35,421 bases of DNA, taken from positions 1 to 35,421 of the forward strand of contig CAMWXD010000043.1 of NCBI GenBank assembly GCA_947178105.1, given 5' to 3'. Below are positions 1-6,153 of the stretch, piece by piece. Under the pieces are notes generated by a model. That model was not told the DNA's origin. It searched no databases and worked only from the letters and a program-made list of their open reading frames with translations. This stretch comes from an uncultured Eubacterium sp. GTDB lineage: Bacteria; Bacillota; Clostridia; Lachnospirales; Lachnospiraceae. The position numbers and the translations under genes were made by a program. Within the stretch, counting starts at the first letter, position 1, and each line of letters starts with the position of its first letter.

Positions 1-4
1 TGCC

Positions 5-53
5 GTTACTTTTCACAGCACAGCCGTTTTTTGGCTGGGGTGTGAAAAGTAAC
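5..53. repeat. Palindromic intergenic element (two-tier hairpin)
   Basis: GTTACTTTTCACA at 5-17 is the perfect reverse complement of 41-53, and CAGCC (21-25) pairs with GGCTG (33-37) around a T-rich loop. No U-tract follows the outer stem, so it does not look like a simple terminator for a gene ending left of the window. It resembles a REP-like intergenic palindrome, but its copy number cannot be seen here. Confidence 0.6.
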
Positions 54-93
54 ATCTAAATACAGGAGATCAGAAAAACCTGCCCGAAATATC

Positions 94-122
94 TTGCAAT
101 ATCTTAAAAACACCGTTAATAT
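94..122 (+). promoter_or_regulatory. Probable promoter for the cNMP-binding-like gene
   Basis: TTGCAA (94-99), a 17-bp spacer, then TAATAT (117-122). Both boxes are imperfect but the spacing is ideal. The implied 5' leader is about 105 nt. Confidence 0.4.
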
Positions 123-135
123 AGTAAGTAGATAT

Positions 136-168
136 CCTGCTTTCTGCGGATGGCAGCCAGAAAGCAGG
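136..168 (+). promoter_or_regulatory. 5'-leader hairpin
   Basis: CCTGCTTTCTG (136-146) is perfectly complementary to 158-168 across an 11-nt loop. It lies between the predicted promoter and the start codon at 235 and has no T-run after it, so it is more likely an mRNA leader structure than a terminator. Function unknown. Confidence 0.45.
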
Positions 169-234
169 GATCTGGTGTAATCAGGGACAGTACAGTTCCT
201 AGGAGAATCAAGGAGAGAAGGCGGCAGGTATTAT

Positions 235-2490
235 ATGGAAGTAATCAAAATACAAAAAGGGAAACGAATCGCAAAGAGAAAAGACAAGGTAAAGGAATGG
301 TACTTGATCCAATCAGGCTCTGTGATCCAGAAATTTGGGTTTGCCGAGATTGTGCTTGGGCAAAATGCAATTATCGGCATTATTGAGCGGGATTGGTTTA
401 TTTGTGATTACATTACAAAAGAGGATACGGCGATCGTTGCGATCCCGTGCAAAAATGCGGATGACCTGAAAAGTCTGCTGGCAGCAAATGAGCGCTACCG
501 GATCGTATTTCTAAAGACAGCCATTGAGCAGCGGCACCGCGCCTTTGTGCTGTATACGCAGCTTCAAAAGCGGGTGAGCCAGTTCCATGCCTTTGTGCAG
601 ACGGTTTACAACGATTACCAGACGTTTTGCAGCAGCTACCAGTTGGATGAGCAGGTATTCCCGCAGATCGACTATTTTAATATGCTGGAGATGAAGCATA
701 AGGCGGAAGCATGGGAAGTCAATAACAGTATCAGCCTGATCCAGAATGTGTTGAAAGAATATATTCAGATGATGGTAAAGGATGACAGCCTGTGCGTCGG
801 CGTCATTATGGAAGCCGCTGCGCAGATGCACCGTGTCATGCTTGGAATCGGAGAAATGGTTACGTATCTGTCAGACCATAAGGAGATTTTACTGTCAGAA
901 TCAGAAAATGATATTTTCCACCTGTATTTTGATCTTGCAGTCCGCTGCGGGAAACGGCATCTGGATATCGCCCCGGTCAGGCAGGAGCTTTCCTTTTTGT
1001 CAGAATTTATCCGCAAAATACAGATCTATGAGCCTTCCCTGATCAAGGAGCGCATCAAACAGTATGAGGAATATGATTTTGAAAATGCGGCGTCGGCGCA
1101 GCTTTCGAAAAAAGTTGATGTGCTTACGGAAGACTGCTTAAAGCACATTATGGACTTTGGCCAGATTGGAATGGAAGAGGCGGACGCGTTCAAAAAGCAG
1201 GTGGAGGCATACCGCAGCCTTCCGGATATGACGTCTACGGATTCAGCCGCTTATAAAATAAGGAAACAACTCGCACCGCCGTTTTATGAGATTTATTTCA
1301 AAGTCTTTATGCAGATGATTGAAAATGAAGACGAAGCGTCTCCGATTATTGAGATGTTTTTAAACTTTGGCTTTATGGACACCAAAATGGCAGGGGAAGA
1401 AAATGCCAAAGCATTGTACGACCTGACCGGGCGCCTGCGCCAGTTTAAGTCTGACCGTGTCTATACGATATATACCTGGCTGCGCAGCATTTATTTCGGG
1501 CGCAACGAACCGTCTAAAAACGAGTTTGAGCTGGACTACCTGGGGTATTTGTTAGAACAGCGCAAAAACGGCGACCTGACAGAAGAACAGGTAAAAAAGA
1601 TGCAGAACGACCAGAAGGAAAAGGTGCGTTTTGAGATCCAAAATATGTTCAGCTCTGCGAATAGGATCACCTATGGCAAGATCACTACGTTTTGCCCGAT
1701 CCTGTGCGAATATGACTTGATCAATACGATCGATAAAATGGCGGTTACCGTAGAGCGTCTGGAAGAAGAGCTGAATAAAATACGCAAGATCGATTTTTCC
1801 GCATTTTACCGCGAGGTCAACTTTACAAATGCGGCAAATGACATTTTAAGCCATGAAATGCTGATGAAAGAAGTGCTCCCGGACATTATCCTGATGCCGA
1901 ACGCAGGAACAAGGGCGATGATGTGGCAGGAGACGGCGGATAAACGCCGCGATACAAAAGCGCGCTTCCTGTTCCCGATCTTTACAGCGGCGAGCCTGGA
2001 AGATATGATGGTTGAGACGGTTGCCCGGTATCGCTGGGAGATGTGCCGCAAGATCCAGGGCGTACGCTGGAATGATATCCGCGAGAAATCGCTGACTTCG
2101 GAATACTGTGATTATTTGCAGTTCTACCGCAAAAACCGCGATTTGTCTGCGGACGCAAAGGATAAATTGAAAACGGCGATCCAGCGTGCGAAAAATAATT
2201 ACAGGGAAGTATTTGTCAAAGACTACCAGGGATGGATCAGCTATGAATCCAAGGGCAGCTTCCGCCTGAATAAAGTGGCTCGCGAAATACTGATCGTATA
2301 CTGTCCGTTTGCGAAGGAGATCCGCACAGCGTTGAAGATCAACCCAATGTACCAGATCTCTATTCCGAAGTTTGAGCGGGATGCGGCAAAGAAGGAGCAG
2401 AGGCTGACGGCTCTGTATGACAAATATCAAAAAGCCGGCGGGGAGATTACAGAAGACTTAAAAGATAACCTGCTGTACTGCCAGTTATAG
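235..2490 (+). CDS. Large cytoplasmic protein with cNMP-binding-like N-terminus, function unknown
   Basis: This is a 751-residue protein without a signal peptide or membrane segment. The first ~100 residues read like a cyclic-nucleotide-binding (CRP-type) beta-roll: KIQKGKRIAKR, then WYLIQSGSVIQKFG, then an acidic IVAIPC strand. A long, mostly helical region follows, rich in charged residues and aromatics. No HTH is visible at the C-terminus, so this is not a normal Crp/Fnr regulator, and its length is about three times that family's. ATG 235 is used because the beta-roll begins directly after it; the SD (GGCAGG) is weak. It appears monocistronic, with its own promoter and a strong terminator at 2524. 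What the domain senses and what the body does cannot be told from sequence. The domain call is by eye. Confidence 0.75.
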   Translation: MEVIKIQKGKRIAKRKDKVKEWYLIQSGSVIQKFGFAEIVLGQNAIIGIIERDWFICDYITKEDTAIVAIPCKNADDLKSLLAANERYRIVFLKTAIEQRHRAFVLYTQLQKRVSQFHAFVQTVYNDYQTFCSSYQLDEQVFPQIDYFNMLEMKHKAEAWEVNNSISLIQNVLKEYIQMMVKDDSLCVGVIMEAAAQMHRVMLGIGEMVTYLSDHKEILLSESENDIFHLYFDLAVRCGKRHLDIAPVRQELSFLSEFIRKIQIYEPSLIKERIKQYEEYDFENAASAQLSKKVDVLTEDCLKHIMDFGQIGMEEADAFKKQVEAYRSLPDMTSTDSAAYKIRKQLAPPFYEIYFKVFMQMIENEDEASPIIEMFLNFGFMDTKMAGEENAKALYDLTGRLRQFKSDRVYTIYTWLRSIYFGRNEPSKNEFELDYLGYLLEQRKNGDLTEEQVKKMQNDQKEKVRFEIQNMFSSANRITYGKITTFCPILCEYDLINTIDKMAVTVERLEEELNKIRKIDFSAFYREVNFTNAANDILSHEMLMKEVLPDIILMPNAGTRAMMWQETADKRRDTKARFLFPIFTAASLEDMMVETVARYRWEMCRKIQGVRWNDIREKSLTSEYCDYLQFYRKNRDLSADAKDKLKTAIQRAKNNYREVFVKDYQGWISYESKGSFRLNKVAREILIVYCPFAKEIRTALKINPMYQISIPKFERDAAKKEQRLTALYDKYQKAGGEITEDLKDNLLYCQL

Positions 2491-2523
2491 GGGTATATGG
2501 CAAAAAAAGCATAAAAAACACAT

Positions 2524-2579
2524 AAAAAAGGGAATCCAGTCATGCCAGATGGATGGCATACGCGCCGGATTCCTTTTTT
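2524..2579. terminator. Bidirectional terminator between convergent genes
   Basis: An A6 run precedes GGAATCC (2531-2537), which pairs with GGATTCC (2567-2573) followed by T6. An inner stem pairs ATGCCA (2542-2547) with TGGCAT (2554-2559). The A and T tracts on the two sides serve both converging genes. Confidence 0.85.
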
Positions 2580-2590
2580 AGTTCGTTGAT

Positions 2591-4117
2591 TTAATCTCCA
2601 AGCGCCTGTTCAAATTCCGCTTCGATGGAAGCGTCTGGCTTTTCCGTCAGCAGGGATACGGCGATATTGATGACCAGTGCAACAAGAAATGCCGGCAGCA
2701 GTTCGTAGATATCGAGCGCCCCGCCCATCGGGCGTACCAGGTATTTCCACACAAAGATCATGATTCCGCCGGATAACATACTGGCAAACGCGCCGTATTT
2801 ATTGCTGCGTTTCCAGAAAAGCGCGCAGAGCATAACCGGGCCAAAAGCGGCGCCGAAACCAGCCCACGCAAAGCTTACAATGCCGAATACGCTGCTGGAC
2901 GGATCTCTTGCCAGAAAGACAGCGATAATGCTGATAAATAACACCGTAACCCGCGCAGCGGCAAGGGATGCTTTTTCGCTCATCTGGATGCCGAACGTAT
3001 CGCGCAGCAGGTTTTGCGATACGCTGGAGGATGCAGCTAAGAGCTGGCTGTCTGCAGTAGACATCGTCGCAGCCAGGATCCCGGCGAGGATAATGCCGGC
3101 TAAGATTGCGGCAGCCGCACCATGGGAGCTTAACAGCCCGGCGATTTTTACAATGATCGTCTCAGAATCGCTGCCGGAAAGCGCGTCGATCGCACCGGCT
3201 TTGCTGACGGCAAGGCCGCATACGCCGATAAAAATAGCGACTGCCATAGAGATCACCACCCATACAGAAGCAATGCGGCGGGAAGTCGTCAGCTTGTTCT
3301 CATCCTCGATTGCCATAAAACGAAGCAGCACATGCGGCATACCAAAGTAACCAAGCCCCCACGCAAGCATAGAGCAGATCGTAATCATGCCGTAAGGCTT
3401 CGCTGCCCCGGCAGCGGCATCGTATGTATTGGTAAAGGACAGGTAGCCCGGCAGTGCTTTTGCGTTTTCTATCACAGCATCAAAGCCGCCCGCCATATGG
3501 CCGCTGTAAAATACGACGGTTACCAGAGCCACTGTCATCACGATGCTCTGGATCAGGTCTGTCGTAGAAGCAGCCAAAAAGCCGCCCAGTGTCGTATAGG
3601 CGACAATAATAACGGCGCAGATGATCATAGCCGCCATATAATCAACCCCGAACAAAGTAGAAAACAGTTTCCCGCAGGCTGCAAATCCGCTTGCTGTATA
3701 CGGGATAAAAAAGATTACGATGACAATGGCTGCAATACAGTTCAGCATATTTTTGTCATGGTATCTTTTGGAAAAAAAGTCCGGTACGGTAATCGCTCCG
3801 ATTTGTTGGCTGTAACGCCGGATTTTTCTGGAAACAAAAAACCAGTTCAGCCAAGTGCCTAGCGCAAGCCCGATCGCTGTCCACGCTGCGTCACAGATCC
3901 CAGACAAATATGCGACCCCAGGCAGCCCCATCAGCAGCCAGCTTGACATATCACTGGCTTCTGCGCTCATAGCGGTTACAAACGGGCCAAGCTTTCTTCC
4001 GCCCAGGTAAAAATCATCTGTAGAGGTGTTCGTCCTGGAAAAATAAAAACCGATGACGAGCATAAGCCCAAGATAACAGATAATTGCTACCATAATTAAG
4101 ATAGAGGATACATTCAT
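2591..4117 (-). CDS. putP: Sodium/proline-type symporter (SSS family)
   Basis: This 508-residue integral membrane protein of the solute:sodium symporter family would couple Na+ entry to uptake of proline or a related solute. The N-terminus carries the PutP hallmark DFYLGGRKLGPFVTAMS, followed by SAEASDMSSWLLMGLPG, a substrate and Na+ site region in characterised PutP proteins. About twelve to thirteen hydrophobic segments follow, with ATMSTADSQLLAASS in the later half as expected. Length is normal (PutP is about 500). I use ATG 4117: its SD (GGAG) is about 9 nt away, while the in-frame GTG at 4123 would be only 2 nt from it. The gene stands alone and converges on the cNMP-like gene. Substrate specificity is inferred from the family. 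Confidence 0.92.
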   Translation of the reverse strand: MNVSSILIMVAIICYLGLMLVIGFYFSRTNTSTDDFYLGGRKLGPFVTAMSAEASDMSSWLLMGLPGVAYLSGICDAAWTAIGLALGTWLNWFFVSRKIRRYSQQIGAITVPDFFSKRYHDKNMLNCIAAIVIVIFFIPYTASGFAACGKLFSTLFGVDYMAAMIICAVIIVAYTTLGGFLAASTTDLIQSIVMTVALVTVVFYSGHMAGGFDAVIENAKALPGYLSFTNTYDAAAGAAKPYGMITICSMLAWGLGYFGMPHVLLRFMAIEDENKLTTSRRIASVWVVISMAVAIFIGVCGLAVSKAGAIDALSGSDSETIIVKIAGLLSSHGAAAAILAGIILAGILAATMSTADSQLLAASSSVSQNLLRDTFGIQMSEKASLAAARVTVLFISIIAVFLARDPSSSVFGIVSFAWAGFGAAFGPVMLCALFWKRSNKYGAFASMLSGGIMIFVWKYLVRPMGGALDIYELLPAFLVALVINIAVSLLTEKPDASIEAEFEQALGD

Positions 4118-4226
4118 AAACACAACTCCAATCTGCCATAGGATGGCGTTTTATTCCGTAGTTTCGATTCCTTAAGTAGCAGCCTGCTTTAGCCTGATGC
4201 ATTGCTAAACAGGCAGAATCTATAGT

Positions 4227-4255
4227 AGTATACCATGAAATAATTTAAAATGGAA
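4227..4255 (-). promoter_or_regulatory. Possible putP promoter
   Basis: On the minus strand an extended -10 (TGGTATACT; the -10 hexamer is 4227-4232) sits 17 bp from a poor -35 (TTCCAT, 4250-4255). The extended -10 could compensate. The leader would be about 100 nt. Confidence 0.4.
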
Positions 4256-4285
4256 CATAAATATTGTAAAAAATCGGTTTTGAAA

Positions 4286-4314
4286 TTGCAATTCAAATAT
4301 ACATATGTTATAAT
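4286..4314 (+). promoter_or_regulatory. Promoter for the antisense (antitoxin-like) RNA
   Basis: TTGCAA (4286-4291), a 17-bp spacer, then a perfect TATAAT (4309-4314) with an extended TGT immediately before it. It points right, towards the terminator at 4397, with no convincing ORF downstream, so it probably drives a small RNA. Confidence 0.7.
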
Positions 4315-4320
4315 GCGTGC

Positions 4321-4428
4321 AGACGGAAAGTCTATGAAGCAGCATTTTGTTGCTTTCAGCACTACAACAGTGTAACAAGTGCCATAATGCAAAATGAAAA
4401 CCCCGGAGCTGCCACTCCGGGGTTTTCC
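4321..4428 (+). ncRNA. Putative antisense RNA antitoxin, Fst/par type I system
   Basis: This is an inferred transcript of about 105 nt from the promoter at 4286 to the shared terminator. Its segment 4368-4388 (CAGTGTAACAAGT joined directly to GCCATAAT) is complementary to the 5' end of the toxin mRNA. The 13-nt block pairs with codons 4-8, and the 8-nt block pairs with AUUAUGGC, which contains the AUG. The only interruption is a 6-nt bulge in the mRNA. The two RNAs also overlap through the terminator hairpin. In the enterococcal par locus and its relatives, the antitoxin RNA uses direct repeats in this way to block toxin translation. The ends are inferred from promoter and terminator only. 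Confidence 0.65.
4397..4428. terminator. Bidirectional terminator shared by toxin and antitoxin RNAs
   Basis: A perfect 8-bp stem, CCCCGGAG (4401-4408) with CTCCGGGG (4415-4422), has a 6-nt loop, AAAA before it and TTTT after it. It ends both the rightward RNA and the leftward toxin mRNA, whose stop codon is only 7 nt away. Confidence 0.85.
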
Positions 4429-4434
4429 TGCTCA

Positions 4435-4557
4435 TTACAGTGAGCTGTTCTGTTCAGGCTGTTGCTGCCTGTTCTTTCCGTCCAGCCATTTGCAAATACG
4501 ATAACTAATGATATTTGCCATAACGGAAGTAAGCAGTGTAACAAGTATTTCTGCCAT
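4435..4557 (-). CDS. Small Fst/Ldr-like hydrophobic toxin peptide (40 aa)
   Basis: This short gene encodes a 40-residue peptide. Residues 4-21 form one hydrophobic helix (ILVTLLTSVMANIISY), followed by a cationic, polar tail beginning ICKWLDGKNRQQ. Fst-type toxins have the same plan: one transmembrane helix, then an Ixx(K/R)xLD-like motif and a charged tail. They damage the membrane when overproduced. The SD is excellent (AGGAGG, about 6 nt before ATG 4557). The stop is followed at once by the shared terminator, and an antisense RNA with start-codon complementarity is predicted just downstream. Assignment to the Fst superfamily is inferred from architecture and the short motif. A non-toxic small membrane protein remains possible. 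Confidence 0.75.
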   Translation of the reverse strand: MAEILVTLLTSVMANIISYRICKWLDGKNRQQQPEQNSSL

Positions 4558-4623
4558 AATACGTCACCTCCTTTCTGCTGGAGGGTCGACAGCATTTAAA
4601 GCATATCATATATTCTTTTGCTT

Positions 4624-4650
4624 TTCTACATTTTTCTATATATTTCTACA
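4624..4650. repeat. Three TTCTAYA repeats at exact 10-bp spacing
   Basis: TTCTACA (4624), TTCTATA (4634) and TTCTACA (4644) lie on one face of the helix. They sit upstream of the toxin gene (minus strand) and of degV (plus strand). This could be a binding site for a regulator of either. No match to a known operator is recognised. Confidence 0.4.
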
Positions 4651-4685
4651 ATGAAAATATTTTAAGTGATAATTACCAAAATTGC

Positions 4686-4714
4686 TTGCGGGATACGACA
4701 AAATTTGCAATAAT
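4686..4714 (+). promoter_or_regulatory. Possible degV promoter
   Basis: TTGCGG (4686-4691), a 17-bp spacer, then AATAAT (4709-4714) preceded by TGC, an extended -10. It is partial but well spaced, and gives a leader of about 55 nt. Confidence 0.35.
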
Positions 4715-4775
4715 AGAAATAATAATATGTTCAGAAATAGGAATAATAATATGGATAAAAGGAGTAACGATCTGC

Positions 4776-5645
4776 ATGGAAAAAACAGCAGTTGTAACAG
4801 ACAGTAATTCGGGAATCTCACAGGAAAAAGCAAAAAAATACGGCGTCTATGTACTGCCGATGCCGTTTTATATTGATGATGAGCTCTATCTGGAAGGCAA
4901 GACAATTTCTCATGAGGAATTTTATAAAAAGCAAAAGGGCGGCAGCGTGATCTATACGTCGCAGCCGAATCCTTATGACGTCACGCAGCTATGGGAGCGT
5001 GTGCTGGAGGAATATGAAGAGCTGATCTATATACCGATGTCCAGCGGGCTGAGCGGCTCCTGCGATACGGCTGTGGCGCTCTCGCAGCAGTACGAAGGCA
5101 GGGTTGTCGTCGCAGACCTTGGGCGTGTTTCGGTGACGCAAAAATATGCGGCGCTGGAAGCGCGCAGGATGGCGCAGCAGGGGCTTGGGGCGCTTGAGAT
5201 CAGCAGCAGGCTGCAATATGTAAAAAGCGAGTGCATTATTTATCTGACCGTAGACAACCTGAAATATTTAAAACAGGGTGGACGCATTTCCGCCGGCGCT
5301 GCGATGATTGGAAATGTATTGAATATTAAGCCGCTGCTGTATGTGCAGGGGGATAAGGTCGAAGCGGCAGAAAAAGCCCGCGGGGACAAGGCAGTCCGCA
5401 AAAAGATGATGCAGGCGGTACAGCGGGATATTACAGAGCGGTTTCATGCAGGCGGGATTGAGGAGTTTTACCTTGCCGCCGCAGCAAGTATGCCAGTGGA
5501 TGATGCGAGAAAATTAAAGGAAAGTTTTGAAAGCTATTTTGGAGTATCATGCAGCATGAATGCAATTCCTCTTAGCCTGGCGACACATCTGGGGTATGGG
5601 ACTTATGGGCTGGCATTGATCCGCAAAATGGAGAGGCAGTCATAA
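4776..5645 (+). CDS. degV: DegV family fatty-acid-binding protein
   Basis: This 289-residue cytoplasmic protein has the DegV fold. Members bind a fatty acid and, in Firmicutes, can present it to the FakA kinase for incorporation into phospholipid. Visible family signatures are VVTDSNSGIS at the N-terminus, YTSQPNPYD, the loop MSSGLSGSCDTA (equivalent to the usual S-x-L-S-G-T), and LKQGGRIS about two thirds in. Length fits the family (about 280-290). I place the start at ATG 4776 because AAAGGAG precedes it and the conserved strand begins there; an earlier in-frame ATG at 4686 would add 30 atypical residues and overlap the promoter. It is first in a same-strand run with the genes at 5680, 6154 and 8636. 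No fakA is nearby. Confidence 0.9.
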   Translation: MEKTAVVTDSNSGISQEKAKKYGVYVLPMPFYIDDELYLEGKTISHEEFYKKQKGGSVIYTSQPNPYDVTQLWERVLEEYEELIYIPMSSGLSGSCDTAVALSQQYEGRVVVADLGRVSVTQKYAALEARRMAQQGLGALEISSRLQYVKSECIIYLTVDNLKYLKQGGRISAGAAMIGNVLNIKPLLYVQGDKVEAAEKARGDKAVRKKMMQAVQRDITERFHAGGIEEFYLAAAASMPVDDARKLKESFESYFGVSCSMNAIPLSLATHLGYGTYGLALIRKMERQS

Positions 5646-5679
5646 ATTTAAGAAGGATATAAGATCAGAGAGGAATGAT

Positions 5680-6081
5680 ATGGAAAATAGATTTTGCTAT
5701 TTAAAAGGGCTTGTAGAGTGTGATTCAGGAAGAATCCAGGATTGTAATAATAAGCGGACGACATTCTGTCCGCTGGAGCAGGAGAAGCTGCTGCAAAAAG
5801 AGAGCAGGAAGCATAGCCCAAAAGAAACCCAAAAAGAAACCCAAAAAGAAACCCAAAAAGAAACCCAAAAAGAAACCCAAAAAGAAACCCAAAGAGAAAC
5901 CCAAAAAGAAACTCAAAAAGCAACCCAAAGAGAAACACAAAAAGAAATCCTTAAAAAAAACCAGACAGAACAGGCAAAACAACAAGGTTTTTGCTATTTA
6001 AAAGGACTGGTCGACTGCAACCCAGGGCGCATTCAGGACTGTAATAATAAAAGGGCAAGACAATGCCCGCTGGACAAGTAA
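5680..6081 (+). CDS. Unrecognised two-headed CX7CX7CX7C protein with KETQ-repeat linker
   Basis: I do not recognise this 133-residue protein. It has two near-identical end modules, residues 5-32 and 104-131, each starting FCYLKGLV and containing GRIQDCNNKR. Each carries four cysteines at exact intervals of eight: 6/14/22/30 and 105/113/121/129. Between them is a hydrophilic linker with ten four-residue repeats (KETQ/RETQ/KATQ), likely a long helix or extended rod. No signal peptide or membrane segment is present, so the cysteines may be reduced and bind a metal, though that is inference. The SD (AGAGAGG) precedes ATG 5680. The gene is 34 nt after degV and 72 nt before the GH25 gene, with no terminator between, so co-transcription is likely. 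Confidence 0.7.
   Translation: MENRFCYLKGLVECDSGRIQDCNNKRTTFCPLEQEKLLQKESRKHSPKETQKETQKETQKETQKETQKETQRETQKETQKATQRETQKEILKKNQTEQAKQQGFCYLKGLVDCNPGRIQDCNNKRARQCPLDK
5821..5940 (+). repeat. 12-bp coding tandem repeat (10 units)
   Basis: Ten contiguous 12-bp units of consensus AAAGAAACCCAA encode KETQ. The first six are identical and the last four carry point changes; the next unit (5941-5952) is decayed. The unit length is a multiple of three, so copy-number change would lengthen or shorten the linker without a frameshift. Confidence 0.95.
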
Positions 6082-6153
6082 AACCAAAAGAACAGAGAGC
6101 ATACAAAAACAAATCATAACAAAAATGAGAGAAATGGAGGGAGTATTGTCCAA

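Noticed and set aside
4636..4905. 89-codon Leu/Phe-rich minus-strand ORF
   Set aside because: It overlaps the degV start on the opposite strand, has no SD, and its hydrophobicity comes from the AT-rich upstream region.
5648..6001. Open frames with FLFGFLFG-like or KKPKKKPK-like repeats opposite and alongside the KETQ gene
   Set aside because: They are by-products of the 12-bp array, which is open in several frames. Only the KETQ frame has the duplicated Cys modules and a good SD.
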